Counted from the stretch's first letter, positions 7,332-16,217 are shown. The stretch: 33,969 nucleotides of DNA from Spirochaetia bacterium (GCA_025997795.1 BNVB01000021.1:1-33969), one strand, 5' to 3'. Numbers and translations are program-made. Notes: generated by a model from the sequence alone, not told the origin.

Positions 7332-8723
7332 ATGAGGGGCATTGAATACCGGGGACTTACCCGCATTGAAGGGCCGGTGGTAATTACCGGACGGCGGGGA
7401 AACGTGGGCTTTAACGAAGTGGTGGCGGTCTATGACCGTGCCGAAGGCCGCCGCCTGGGCCGGGTGGTCGACATGAGCGAAGAATGGGCGGCGGTCCAGA
7501 TCTTTGGGAACAATACGGGCCTTTCCGCCGATGAAACCCGGGTAGAATTTTTGGGAAGGCCCATGGAACTCCGGGTTGGGCCGGGACTGCTGGGCCGGGT
7601 GTTTAACGGCCTGGGAGAACCCATTGACGGTTACGGCAATATCTTTTCTTCTACCTGCCTTGATGTAAACGGCCTTCCCATTAATCCCTATGCCCGGACG
7701 TATCCCCGGGATTTTATCCAAACCGGAATCTCCGCCATTGATGGTATGAATACCCTTATCCGCGGTCAAAAGCTGCCGATCTTTTCCGGCAACGGGCTTC
7801 CCCACAACCGCCTGGCCGCACAGATAGTCCGGCAGGCACGTATTTTGTCCGTTGATGAGGGCGCAAACGAACAATTCGTGGTGGTGTTTTGCGCCATGGG
7901 GGTCAAGTACGATGTGGCCCGGTTTTTCCTGGACGATTTTGAAAGATCCGGCGTACTGGCCAATGTGGCGGTGTTTCTGTCTTTGGCCGACGCCCCCAGT
8001 CTGGAACGGCTGGTGGCTCCCCGCTGCGCCCTTACCGCCGCGGAATACCTGGCCTATGAGCAGAACATGCATGTCCTGGTGGTAATGACCGACATGACCA
8101 ACTACTGCGAAGCCCTGCGGGAAGTTTCTTCCATACGGGGCGAAGTGCCCAGCCGTAAGGGGTACCCCGGTTACCTCTATTCGGACCTGGCAAGCCTCTA
8201 CGAACGGGCGGGAAAAATTGAAGGCTCGTCGGGGTCTATTACCCAGCTCCCCATATTGACCATGCCCAACGACGACATCAGCCACCCCATACCGGACCTT
8301 TCGGGTTACATTACCGAAGGCCAAATTGTCCTGGACCGGGAACTTTCCCAGCGGGGCGTGTATCCGCCAGTGGCGGGGCTTCCCAGCCTTTCCCGGCTTA
8401 TGAAAGACGGCATAGGAGCCGGCATGACCCGGGAAGATCACAAAGACGTGTCCAGCCAGCTTTTTGCCGCCTATTCAAAAGTCCGCCAGATACGGAACCT
8501 TGCGTCGATTATTGGCGAAGAAGAACTTTCTGACGGCGACAAACGCTGCCTGAAATTCGGGGAAAAATTTGAGCACATTTTTCTTACCCAGGGTGAATAC
8601 GAAAACCGGGACATTGGCCGCACCCTGGACCTGGGCTGGCAGGTTCTGGCGGAACTTCCCCGGGAAGAACTGCTGCGGGTTAAACAGGAATATATCGAGA
8701 AATACCTTAACAAAAAAGAATAG
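7332..8723 (+). CDS. atpB: V-type ATP synthase regulatory subunit B
   Basis: Subunit B alternates with A in the V1 hexamer and supplies the non-catalytic nucleotide-binding surface. The 463-residue protein starts MRGIEYRGLTRIEGPVVI and has the B-type region FIQTGISAIDGMNTLIRGQK. In place of a Walker A it has GNGLPHNRLAAQI, which separates B from A. It also shows MTDMTNYCEALREVSSIR, YPGYLYSDLASLYERAG and the characteristic LPILTMPNDDISHPIPDLSG. ATG 7332 lies 13 nt after the atpA stop, with AGAGG upstream. No insert of the kind found in its neighbours is evident. Confidence 0.96.
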   Translation: MRGIEYRGLTRIEGPVVITGRRGNVGFNEVVAVYDRAEGRRLGRVVDMSEEWAAVQIFGNNTGLSADETRVEFLGRPMELRVGPGLLGRVFNGLGEPIDGYGNIFSSTCLDVNGLPINPYARTYPRDFIQTGISAIDGMNTLIRGQKLPIFSGNGLPHNRLAAQIVRQARILSVDEGANEQFVVVFCAMGVKYDVARFFLDDFERSGVLANVAVFLSLADAPSLERLVAPRCALTAAEYLAYEQNMHVLVVMTDMTNYCEALREVSSIRGEVPSRKGYPGYLYSDLASLYERAGKIEGSSGSITQLPILTMPNDDISHPIPDLSGYITEGQIVLDRELSQRGVYPPVAGLPSLSRLMKDGIGAGMTREDHKDVSSQLFAAYSKVRQIRNLASIIGEEELSDGDKRCLKFGEKFEHIFLTQGEYENRDIGRTLDLGWQVLAELPREELLRVKQEYIEKYLNKKE

Positions 8724-8759
8724 CATTGTGAAAAATCCTCCAATACGATAAATTGATGT

Positions 8760-9383
8760 ATGGCACGGGAACAGATCGCCCCCACCAAAAGTAACCTGCT
8801 CCGGGTCAAGGAACGGCTTGCCACTGCTGTGGAGGGGTACGACCTTCTGGAACAGAAGCGGGAAATCCTTGTAATGGAGCTGATGCAGAAGGTTGAACAG
8901 GTAAAACTGCTGGAAAAGGACCTGGACGGCTGTATTGAGACCGCCTATCCGGCTCTAAAACGGATGCTTATTGTTATGGGCCGGGAGCGGGCAGACCGGC
9001 TTTCCCAGGGGATACAATACCGCTATGAACTGGAAGAAAAGCGGGTTATGTGCGCCGGGATGAACCTGCCCAGCCTGGAGGTCCGGCTTCCCGGGGCGGA
9101 ACTTAAGTATTCCCCGGCAAATTCATTTGCCGAATGTGATGAAACTGTGCTAGAATTCATTAAACTGCTCAAAGTTCTTACCGAACTGGCGGCGGTTCGG
9201 ACCATTGCCTGGCGGCTTGCCCGGGAGGTCCGGAAGACCCAGCGGCGGGTTAATGCCCTGGAAAAAATGGTAATCCCCTCCGCCAGGGATACCAAAACCT
9301 ATATAGAAGCGGCTCTTGAAGAACGGGACAGGGATTCGTTTTTTACAAGTAAGCTGCTTAAAAGGAAGGCTGGTAAGGAATGA
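8760..9383 (+). CDS. atpD: V-type ATP synthase subunit D
   Basis: Subunit D is the central rotor shaft of the V-ATPase, an antiparallel coiled coil inside the A3B3 ring. The 207 residues match the family: APTKSNLLRVKERLATAVEG near the N-terminus, then KREILVMELM, and a C-terminal helix with RRVNALEKMVIP followed by DTKTYIEAALEERDRDSFF. ATG 8760 has little upstream ribosome-site sequence; another ATG at 8756 is out of frame. The stop codon overlaps the start of the usp gene (ATGA). In T. pallidum the cluster continues with membrane subunits I and K; those are absent here. Confidence 0.95.
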   Translation: MAREQIAPTKSNLLRVKERLATAVEGYDLLEQKREILVMELMQKVEQVKLLEKDLDGCIETAYPALKRMLIVMGRERADRLSQGIQYRYELEEKRVMCAGMNLPSLEVRLPGAELKYSPANSFAECDETVLEFIKLLKVLTELAAVRTIAWRLAREVRKTQRRVNALEKMVIPSARDTKTYIEAALEERDRDSFFTSKLLKRKAGKE

Positions 9384-9865
9384 TTAAGGGCCTCTTTTCC
9401 AACATTGTGGTGGCTGTCTCCGGTACCGATGCGTCAATTTTGGCGGCAAAGTATGCCGTAGTACTGGCAAAACTCTACCATTGCCGGCTTTCTGCAGTGT
9501 ATGTTATCGATACCGCAACCATCCGGCAGCTTACCTTGAGCAAAATTTTTATTCAGGAAGAAAGCCTGGAATACGAAAAGAGCCTGGAAGCCAATGGGGA
9601 ACGGTATCTTTCCTTTGTGGAAGAACTGGCCAGAGCCAAGGGGGTAAAGATAGAACGGGAAATGCGCCGCGGGGCGGTGTATACCGAACTTCTTGGCGCT
9701 GCGGATGAACGAAAGGCGGATTTGATAATTCTTGGCGGCTGGGAACGGGACCGGAGCAGCCGGGACATTATTACCCAGGCCCACCGGGAAATTATGGTCA
9801 GCGCCAAATGTTCGGTACTGCTGGTAAAAGAGCCCGGTATTGATCAGCTTTATAAACAGGCCTAG
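9380..9865 (+). CDS. Universal stress protein (UspA) family
   Basis: A 161-residue single-domain protein of the UspA alpha/beta fold. It begins with the strand VVAVSGTDASILAAKYAVVLAKL and has AVYVID, and ends IILGGWERDRSSRD ... AKCSVLLVKE. The ATP-binding signature of nucleotide-binding Usps (G-2x-G-9x-G-S/T) is not intact: GGWERDRSSRD replaces the glycine-rich loop, so it more likely resembles non-ATP-binding UspA. Its ATG overlaps the atpD stop by four bases, so it is translationally coupled to the rotor gene. A link to the energy state of the cell is inference from this coupling. Confidence 0.85.
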   Translation: MIKGLFSNIVVAVSGTDASILAAKYAVVLAKLYHCRLSAVYVIDTATIRQLTLSKIFIQEESLEYEKSLEANGERYLSFVEELARAKGVKIEREMRRGAVYTELLGAADERKADLIILGGWERDRSSRDIITQAHREIMVSAKCSVLLVKEPGIDQLYKQA

Positions 9866-9895
9866 GCGGTTACGGATGCCCCTTATCTAAAAACT

Positions 9896-10564
9896 ATGGA
9901 CAACTACTATTCGCTGCTCGGCATCGACAAAAACGCCTCGCCCCAGGATATAAAAAAAGCCTTTCGGGAAAAGGCAAAACAGCTTCACCCGGATATTGCG
10001 GGCAAAAAAGCAGAAGACCAGATGCGGCGGCTTCTTTCTGCCTATGAGGTGCTTTCCAGCCGAGAACGGCGTTTTGAATACGACCGGGTTTTTACCCGCT
10101 TTACAAAAAAGAATTTTTTTGATTACCGCAGCTTCCTCCGGGAACGGGTGGATGATCCGGTTAGCCAGGCAAAGCTGATTTTCTTTCTGCTTCTTCACCT
10201 GGAGGATGATGAGGCGCTGGACATTTGGACCCGTAACGGCGGTACAGATTTTCCCCTTCATCGCTGTCTGGACCGGGAAGACTGGATGGACTGCGCCTTT
10301 TTGCTGGCCGAAGAATTGGACAAGCGGGACCGGACCTACGAAGCCTTTACCCTCCTTGTGCGGATAAGCGCCGAAGAACGGCGGCGGCCCTACTTTAAAC
10401 ATTTTATGGAAGATGTGGAAACATTCCTTAGGGAACTGGTCCGGCTCCGGCTGCGCCATGCGGTGGACGGCGAAACCTATGAAGTTTGTATCGAAGCCCT
10501 CCGGAGTCTTGGCATACAGGCAGGTTCCCGCAAACAGCGAAAACAACAGGCCGGCGCCGCATGA
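9896..10564 (+). CDS. J-domain (DnaJ-like) protein
   Basis: J-domains stimulate Hsp70 (DnaK) ATPase. Residues 1-65 form a clear J-domain: YYSLLGIDKNASPQDIKKAF, then the invariant HPD tripeptide (QLHPDIAG), ending AYEVLSSRERRFEYDR. The remaining ~155 residues are alpha-helical in character, with no zinc-finger or client-binding region of DnaJ proper, so it is a specialised co-chaperone of unknown target. ATG 9896 has no Shine-Dalgarno; instead TATCTA ends six bases before it. The 3' end overlaps map (ATGA), implying co-translation. Confidence 0.88.
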   Translation: MDNYYSLLGIDKNASPQDIKKAFREKAKQLHPDIAGKKAEDQMRRLLSAYEVLSSRERRFEYDRVFTRFTKKNFFDYRSFLRERVDDPVSQAKLIFFLLLHLEDDEALDIWTRNGGTDFPLHRCLDREDWMDCAFLLAEELDKRDRTYEAFTLLVRISAEERRRPYFKHFMEDVETFLRELVRLRLRHAVDGETYEVCIEALRSLGIQAGSRKQRKQQAGAA

Positions 10565-11322
10565 TCCGCCTAAAAAACGACAAACAAATTGAAGGAATCC
10601 GCAGATCCTGCAAGATGCTTTCTGCCATGTACCGGGAACTTATTCCCCTGGTCAAAGTCGGCACGGCAACCATCGATCTGGATCTCTGGGCCCAGCGTTG
10701 GATTAAACAGCATGGGGGAAAACCCGCTTTTCTGGGGTATGGTCCCAAAGACAATCCCTTTCCCGGGGCCCTCTGTATTTCCCTTAACGACGAAGTGATC
10801 CACGGTATTCCTTCAAAGCGAAAAATAAAAGAAGGAGACCTGGTGTCGGTGGACTGCGGCATAGACCTGGATGGTTTTATCAGCGATCAGGCCATTACCA
10901 TAGAAGCGGGCAGGGTGAACGAGGCCGCCCGGCGGCTTAACGCCGTTACCAAAGAATGTCTCCGTTTGGGCATCGAGGCCGCCAAGGCCGGGGACCGGCT
11001 GCTGCGTATTTCCCGGGCAGTGGAGACCCATGCCAAAGCGGCGGGTTACGGTATTGTAACCAGGTACTGCGGCCACGGCGTTGGTTTTGAACTCCACGAA
11101 GATCCCCAGGTGCCCAATATTTCCAAGGGCCCCAACCCCCGGCTTTCCAGGGGTATGGTGATTGCCGTGGAACCGATGATCAACGCCGGAACGGGGGATG
11201 TGGAACACCTTGCCGATGACTGGACCGTGGTTACCGCAGACGGCAAACTTTCCGCCCATTGGGAACATACCCTTGCTGTTACCGGGGATACCGTCGAAAT
11301 GCTGACAGAGGATGTACTCTAG
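10561..11322 (+). CDS. map: Type I methionine aminopeptidase
   Basis: Removes the initiator methionine from nascent proteins in the cytoplasm. From ATG 10561 (overlapping the J-domain gene stop) it is 253 residues, the normal length of bacterial type I MAP. The binuclear metal ligands are all visible: Asp98 (SVDCGID), Asp109 (FISDQ), His172 (YCGHGVGFELHE), Glu204 (AVEPMI) and Glu236 (HWEHTLAV), with the substrate-binding His81 (VIHGIP). The open frame extends upstream to 10486, but that stretch lies inside the preceding gene and has no homology to MAP. Confidence 0.96.
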   Translation: MIRLKNDKQIEGIRRSCKMLSAMYRELIPLVKVGTATIDLDLWAQRWIKQHGGKPAFLGYGPKDNPFPGALCISLNDEVIHGIPSKRKIKEGDLVSVDCGIDLDGFISDQAITIEAGRVNEAARRLNAVTKECLRLGIEAAKAGDRLLRISRAVETHAKAAGYGIVTRYCGHGVGFELHEDPQVPNISKGPNPRLSRGMVIAVEPMINAGTGDVEHLADDWTVVTADGKLSAHWEHTLAVTGDTVEMLTEDVL

Positions 11323-11410
11323 GCAAATGCTCTGCGAAGGCTGTGCTGGAAACGCAAAGTCCTTTATGGTAAACTAAGCCCAGTTGCTAGTTGTATCTAT
11401 GGAGGACTTT

Positions 11411-14400
11411 GTGTATAAACCGGTGGATCCCAAAGTACATTTTCCCAAACTGGAGGAGGAAATCCTTGCGTTTTGGGAAGCAAACCATATTTTTGAAAAG
11501 AGTATAACCGGGCGGCAGGGAGGGAAGGATTTTTCTTTTTACGACGGCCCCCCCTTTGCTACCGGTATGCCCCACTTTGGCCACTTTGTGCCTTCTACCA
11601 TAAAAGACATTATTCCCCGGTACAAAACCATGAAGGGTTACCATGTGGAGCGGCGTTTTGGCTGGGACTGCCACGGCCTGCCGGTGGAGACCCTTATCGA
11701 AAAAGAGCTAGGCCTTAATTCCAAAACGGATATTGAAAAATACGGCGTGGCGGAATTTAACGAAGCCTGCCGTGCTTCGGTACTCCGTTATGTCAAGGAA
11801 TGGCGGCAGGTGATTACCCGGCTGGGCCGCTGGGTTGATTTTGACAACGACTACAAAACCATGGATGCCAATTATATGGAGACCATCTGGTGGGTAATGA
11901 AATCCCTCTGGGAAAAAGGCCTGCTCTACGAGGGTCACTACATCCTGCCCTATTGTCCCCGCTGCGCCACCGTGCTTTCCAACCACGAACTTAATCTGGG
12001 GGGATTCAAGGATGTCCACGATCCGGCGCTTACCGTACGGTTTAAAATTGTCGGGGCCATTCCCGGCAGCAGCTCGGCAAAAATTGAACCTGCGGACCTG
12101 GCCGAAGGAGCAGGGGGCGCGGCGTATCTTCTGGCATGGACCACCACTCCCTGGACGCTGCCTTCCAACCTGGCCCTTACCGTAGGGCCCGATATCGACT
12201 ATGTGTTGATCCGGGACGGCACGGACCGGTATATCATTGCCGAATCCCGACTGGCCGCGTATTACAAAAACCCCGAAGACTATGTTGTGTTATGGAAGAA
12301 AAAAGGGGCGGATATTCTTGGCCTCCAATACGAGCCGCTGTTCCCTTATTTTGCAGAGGCGGCGGAACAAAACGCCTTCCGTACCTATCCGGGGGATTTT
12401 GTTTCCACCGAAGACGGCACGGGTATAGTCCACACTGCACCGGGTTTTGGCGAGGACGACCAGCGGATCCTCAAGGGAACGGGGGTTCCCACTATCTGCC
12501 CCGTGGATGCCGAATGCCGTTTTACCGCCGAGGTTCCCGATTATAAGGGCCTCTTTGTTAAAGATGCAGACAAACCGATCATGGAACGGCTTAAGGCAGA
12601 GGGGAAACTGGTTAAACGGGATCAGATACTGCACGCCTATCCCCACTGCTGGAGATGCGGCAGTCCGCTTATTTACCGGGCCGTGGGTTCCTGGTTTGTC
12701 AACGTGGAAAAAATCAAAGATGATATGCTGGATGCCAACAGTACCATTTACTGGGTGCCCGAACATATCAAGGCCGGCCGCTTCGGCAAATGGCTTGAAG
12801 GGGCCCGTGACTGGGCCATAAGCCGGAACCGTTACTGGGGGAACCCGCTTCCCATCTGGCGCTGCGACGACTGCGGTAAAATAATCTGCATCGGCAGCAG
12901 GGACGAACTGGCGGAACTTTCCGGCCAGCGGCCCGAAGATCTTCACAAACACTTTGTGGACAAGATCACCATACCCTGTGCCTGTACAGGTACGATGCAC
13001 CGTATTCCGGAAGTGCTGGACTGCTGGTTTGAATCCGGCGCCATGCCCTACGGGCAAAATCACTATCCCTTTGAAAACAAGGATTTTTTTGAAAAGAACT
13101 TTCCTGCGGATTTTATTAACGAAGGGCTCGATCAAACCCGGGGCTGGTTTTATACCCTGACGATTCTGGCGGCGGCGCTCTTTAAAAAACCGGCCTTTAA
13201 AAACTGCGTGGTTTCCGGCCTGGTCCTTGCCACAGACGGCAAGAAGATGAGCAAGAGCCTTAAAAATTATACCGATCCTATGGAAGTGGTCAATGCCTTT
13301 GGCGCAGATGCCCTCAGGCTTTTTCTGATCCATTCCGCCGTGGTTAAGGCAGATGACCTCCGTTACAGCGACGAGGGGGTAAAGGATGTGATGAAGAGTA
13401 TCATCATTCCCCTGTGGAACGCGTACAGTTTTTTTGTTACGTATGCCAATATCGATAAAATTGACGTAATGGCGGCGCCGGATAATCCCTCCAATCCGCT
13501 GGATAAATGGATCCTTTCGGCGGCAGAAAATCTGGTAGAAAAAACCGGCGAAGCCCTGGAGGCCTACGATCTTTCCCGGGCGGTGGATCCTATCCTTACT
13601 TTTATTGATAACCTGAACAACTGGTACATCCGCCGGTCCCGCCGCCGTTTCTGGAAAAGCGCCGCCGAAGGAGCCGACAGCGACAAGGCCGAAGCCTACG
13701 GTACCCTCTACGATGTGCTTAAAACCCTGGTAACGGCGGCCGCTCCCTTTATGCCCTTTACCACCGATGCAATTTGGCAAAACCTGCGCCGGGAAAGCGA
13801 TCCTCTTTCGGTACACCTGGCGGATTATCCAACGGTCCGGGGAAACCGGCGGGATAAAACCCTGGAATTTAAAATGGCCTCGGTGCAGCATGCCGTATCC
13901 ATGGGTCGGGCCCTCCGTTCGTTGTACAATATCAAAGTACGGCAGCCCCTTAAAACGGTGGAGCTGGTAACCCGGAACCCGGAAGAAAAAAAGGTCCTTC
14001 TGGAAATGGAAGACATTATCCGGGAAGAGCTTAACGTCAAAGATGTGGTCTTCCGGGATAACGAAGAAGATTTGGTGGAGTACGAAGCCAAAGCTAACTT
14101 CCGTGTTTTGGGAAAAGAACTGGGCAAGGACATGAAGGCCGCTGCGGCCCGGATCGAAACATTGAGCCAGACGGAAATTCAGGGCCTCCTGGAGGGAGCC
14201 ACCCTTTCAATTGATGCAGGCGATAGGGCGGTGGAAATTACTGCGGATAAACTTGATATCCGCCGTATTGAAAAGGCCAACCTTAAAGTTTTAAACGAAG
14301 GGACCCTTACCGTGGGACTTGATACGGAAGTAAACGAAGAACTTTCCCGGGAAGGGGATGTGCGGGACCTGGTCCGGGGTGTGCAGAATGCCCGTAAAGA

Positions 14401-14599
14401 AGCGGGCCTTGAGGTAACTGACAGAATTGCCCTGTGTGTTCACGGGTCCCAGCGGCTTAAACAGGCCTGGGAATGTTTCTCCGATTATGTGGCCGCCGAA
14501 ACCCTGGCGCTGACCATGGAATGGGGCGAAGCGGAAGGGATGCTTGAACTGGACGCGGGGGATGAAACGTGGTTTGTCAAAATCGCGAAAAGCTCTTAA
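11411..14599 (+). CDS. ileS: Isoleucyl-tRNA synthetase (eukaryote-like, IleS2 type)
   Basis: Charges tRNA-Ile. GTG 11411 is favoured because GGAGGA at 11401-11406 sits five bases before it, giving an N-terminus MYKPVDPKVHF; ATG 11399 and TTG 11384 are in-frame alternatives. At 1062 residues it has the HIGH-type motif HFGH (55-58), KMSKS (612-616), a CP1 editing domain (AWTTTPWTLPSN ... EDGTGIVHTAPGFGEDD) and a C-terminal anticodon-binding region. Segments such as GRWVDFDNDYKTMD are of the eukaryote/archaeal-like class, usual in spirochaetes; that class is generally less sensitive to mupirocin. The sequence GSSSAKIEPADLAEGAGG before AYLLAWTTTPW may be another lineage insert. Confidence 0.96.
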   Translation: MYKPVDPKVHFPKLEEEILAFWEANHIFEKSITGRQGGKDFSFYDGPPFATGMPHFGHFVPSTIKDIIPRYKTMKGYHVERRFGWDCHGLPVETLIEKELGLNSKTDIEKYGVAEFNEACRASVLRYVKEWRQVITRLGRWVDFDNDYKTMDANYMETIWWVMKSLWEKGLLYEGHYILPYCPRCATVLSNHELNLGGFKDVHDPALTVRFKIVGAIPGSSSAKIEPADLAEGAGGAAYLLAWTTTPWTLPSNLALTVGPDIDYVLIRDGTDRYIIAESRLAAYYKNPEDYVVLWKKKGADILGLQYEPLFPYFAEAAEQNAFRTYPGDFVSTEDGTGIVHTAPGFGEDDQRILKGTGVPTICPVDAECRFTAEVPDYKGLFVKDADKPIMERLKAEGKLVKRDQILHAYPHCWRCGSPLIYRAVGSWFVNVEKIKDDMLDANSTIYWVPEHIKAGRFGKWLEGARDWAISRNRYWGNPLPIWRCDDCGKIICIGSRDELAELSGQRPEDLHKHFVDKITIPCACTGTMHRIPEVLDCWFESGAMPYGQNHYPFENKDFFEKNFPADFINEGLDQTRGWFYTLTILAAALFKKPAFKNCVVSGLVLATDGKKMSKSLKNYTDPMEVVNAFGADALRLFLIHSAVVKADDLRYSDEGVKDVMKSIIIPLWNAYSFFVTYANIDKIDVMAAPDNPSNPLDKWILSAAENLVEKTGEALEAYDLSRAVDPILTFIDNLNNWYIRRSRRRFWKSAAEGADSDKAEAYGTLYDVLKTLVTAAAPFMPFTTDAIWQNLRRESDPLSVHLADYPTVRGNRRDKTLEFKMASVQHAVSMGRALRSLYNIKVRQPLKTVELVTRNPEEKKVLLEMEDIIREELNVKDVVFRDNEEDLVEYEAKANFRVLGKELGKDMKAAAARIETLSQTEIQGLLEGATLSIDAGDRAVEITADKLDIRRIEKANLKVLNEGTLTVGLDTEVNEELSREGDVRDLVRGVQNARKEAGLEVTDRIALCVHGSQRLKQAWECFSDYVAAETLALTMEWGEAEGMLELDAGDETWFVKIAKSS

Positions 14600-14631
14600 A
14601 CAGCGCCGTGCCTGCCCGAAGATTCCGGTTT

Positions 14632-15531
14632 ATGAAAAATTTTGTTCCCGTTATGTTAACGCTGTTTGTCTTCCTGGCCGCCTGTTCATCTTCGCCGTCC
14701 GCCATGGCCGAAGTATTTTACGCAGACCGGAGTGGTTTTGCGCTCATGGGGGAAGGGGCGGATTTGTATGTGACCGCCAGAGTTCAGCAGGTGCGCCCCA
14801 TTTTGGACAGCCTTTCGCTGGGCGGTATGACCGGTGCGGAACTGAAAGACTTTCTTGATATGAGCGATACCCTTACAGCTGCGGTTTACGATGGCGAATC
14901 CCGCCGCTTTTTCGCCGCCGCTGCAGGAACGTTTCCCAGTACCCGGGGGGGCCTCTTTTTTAGCGCCAGTAAGGACTGGGAAAAAAAAGTTTCCGCATCA
15001 GGATTGCCCTACTGGTATTCGGAAAAATCCCGGCTTTCCGTATCCCTGGGGGCAAAAAACGCCTACCTTTCCGACGGCGATCCCTTTGTACCCGCTCCGG
15101 GGGCGCAAAGTCCCGAAGCCCTGGCGGAAATGCAAAAAGGGGCGGGCCTTTCGGGCTGGATGGAAAACCCCGCCCTGGGGATTAACCGGATTATCGCCGC
15201 CTTTGGGGTACCCATTGAAATTCCTCTAGACCGGCTGGTCTTTGCCGTGTACCCCGCGGGGAGTGGAATGGATGCCGCGGGGCAGTACACCGCCGCCCTG
15301 CGTCTTGAAACACCCACCACCGCCCAGGCAGGGGCGCTGGTGCGGATCTTTACCCTGGCAAAAATCGGCCTTGCCCTGACCGATTTTAACGGACACCGTG
15401 ATATGGAAACGCTGGTCCGGGTCTTCTTTTCCCAAAATCCCCGGCAGGACGGTAATGCCATGGTTCTTACTACGGGCATTATGAACGGCAGAGACCTGGC
15501 TTTACTTTTTAACACTATCTCGGTATACTGA
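14632..15531 (+). CDS. Lipoprotein of unknown function carrying the AAGSGMDAA repeat
   Basis: A 300-residue protein with a lipoprotein signal peptide: MKNFVPVMLTLFVFLAAC, with the lipobox cysteine at residue 18, followed by a Ser-rich linker. It is therefore probably membrane-anchored on the periplasmic side. No domain was recognised; the body is mixed alpha/beta with many short hydrophobic segments. ATG 14632 was chosen because the signal peptide begins there; the open frame extends upstream into ileS. Residues ~208-217 (PAGSGMDAAG) come from the dispersed repeat at 15252-15282, dropped into otherwise smooth sequence (RLVFAVY ... QYTAALRLE). Confidence 0.72.
   Translation: MKNFVPVMLTLFVFLAACSSSPSAMAEVFYADRSGFALMGEGADLYVTARVQQVRPILDSLSLGGMTGAELKDFLDMSDTLTAAVYDGESRRFFAAAAGTFPSTRGGLFFSASKDWEKKVSASGLPYWYSEKSRLSVSLGAKNAYLSDGDPFVPAPGAQSPEALAEMQKGAGLSGWMENPALGINRIIAAFGVPIEIPLDRLVFAVYPAGSGMDAAGQYTAALRLETPTTAQAGALVRIFTLAKIGLALTDFNGHRDMETLVRVFFSQNPRQDGNAMVLTTGIMNGRDLALLFNTISVY
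15252..15282. repeat. Dispersed CCGCGG-flanked repeat, copy in lipoprotein gene
   Basis: Core GGAGTGGAATGGATG at 15260-15274 between CCGCGG (15254-15259) and CCGCGG (15275-15280). The outer bases extend to CCCCGCGGGG at left and CCGCGGGG at right. Bases 15254-15280 are identical over 27 bp to the reverse complement of 16505-16531. Translated in frame as PAGSGMDAAG. Confidence 0.93.
15501..15529 (+). promoter_or_regulatory. Possible promoter immediately before fmdB-like gene
   Basis: TTTACT (15501-15506), 17-nt spacer, TATACT (15524-15529), then only six bases to ATG 15536. If used, transcription would start at or within the start codon, giving a leaderless mRNA. No Shine-Dalgarno is present. 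It lies inside the end of the preceding gene. Confidence 0.4.
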
Positions 15532-15535
15532 CAGT

Positions 15536-15889
15536 ATGCCAACGTATGAATACGAATGTAAAAGCTGCGGTCATGGCTTTGAAGCTTTTCAGAGTATGAG
15601 CGAAGAACCTCTTAAACAATGTCCCCAGTGTGGAAAAGAAATACGCCGTCTTATCAATGGCGGCAGCGGGATTATTTTTAAAGGGTCGGGCTTTTATGTT
15701 ACCGATAAAGGAAAAGGGCAGGCCCAAACAAAAACAACTTCGTCCAAGACAGAAAAAAGCGCCGGTGAAAACAAGGGAGAGACTAAAGCAGCCTGCGCTT
15801 CCTGCCCCGCCGCCGCTAATGCGGCGACGGCATCCGGCGGATCCTGTCCTTCCGGTTCGGACAGCCCGGCAAAAAAAGCCGCGGGCTAA
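15536..15889 (+). CDS. FmdB family zinc-ribbon protein
   Basis: A 117-residue protein starting MPTYEYECKSCGHGFEAFQS, the classic FmdB (CxxC_CxxC_SSSS) zinc ribbon, with cysteine pairs at residues 8/11 and 29/32. Then follows INGGSGIIFKGSGFYVTD, which is also conserved in the family. The rest is a low-complexity Lys/Thr/Ser/Ala tail with extra cysteines (ACASCPAAA, GGSCPSG) of no known function. FmdB-family proteins are putative regulators, first noted near formamidase and amidase genes; the true role is unclear. It precedes a second zinc-ribbon gene by six bases. Confidence 0.88.
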   Translation: MPTYEYECKSCGHGFEAFQSMSEEPLKQCPQCGKEIRRLINGGSGIIFKGSGFYVTDKGKGQAQTKTTSSKTEKSAGENKGETKAACASCPAAANAATASGGSCPSGSDSPAKKAAG

Positions 15890-15895
15890 AACTCC

Positions 15896-16204
15896 GTGGC
15901 GGCCCGTTTTTTTTGCGATAACTGCGGAACCGAGGTAAAGCGGGCCACAAACCGCTGTCCCCGCTGCGGCCGCTATTTTGCCTTTGTCCGCTGTCCCCAA
16001 TGCGATTTTACCGGAGAAGAATCGCTTTTTGCCAAAGGCTGTCCCCGCTGCGGTTACTGCGCCGCCGGACAGGGAAAGGTTCCCGCTTGGCCCGCCGTTA
16101 AACCCCGTTTGGTTCCCGCAGGAAAACTTCCCCCCTGGGTATATATTCTTGCCGGTTTGGGATTGGTTCTCGTGATCGTTGTATTGTTTTTAATGGGACA
16201 GTAA
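15896..16204 (+). CDS. Multi-zinc-ribbon protein with C-terminal membrane anchor
   Basis: The 102-residue product begins at GTG 15896 (an inference; no ATG is available). It has successive CxxC pairs at 7/10, 21/24, 33/36 and 49/52, plus Cys55: two zinc-ribbon or rubredoxin-like knuckles in 55 residues. After a Pro-rich linker comes a single hydrophobic helix (~82-99, WVYILAGLGLVLVIVVLFLM) and an immediate end, so it is probably tail-anchored with the zinc domain in the cytoplasm. Function unknown. It is adjacent to the FmdB-like gene and convergent with the amrS gene, 13 nt apart. Confidence 0.75.
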   Translation: MAARFFCDNCGTEVKRATNRCPRCGRYFAFVRCPQCDFTGEESLFAKGCPRCGYCAAGQGKVPAWPAVKPRLVPAGKLPPWVYILAGLGLVLVIVVLFLMGQ

Positions 16205-16217
16205 GGCCTTGCAGAAT

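Noticed and set aside
7269..8441. Long open frame (390 codons) on the minus strand
   Set aside because: Antisense to atpB, which has clear V-ATPase B motifs; the translation has no recognisable domain.
12290..13891. Long open frame (533 codons) on the minus strand
   Set aside because: It lies antisense to ileS, whose motifs are intact on the plus strand; biased GC-rich codons leave the opposite strand open.
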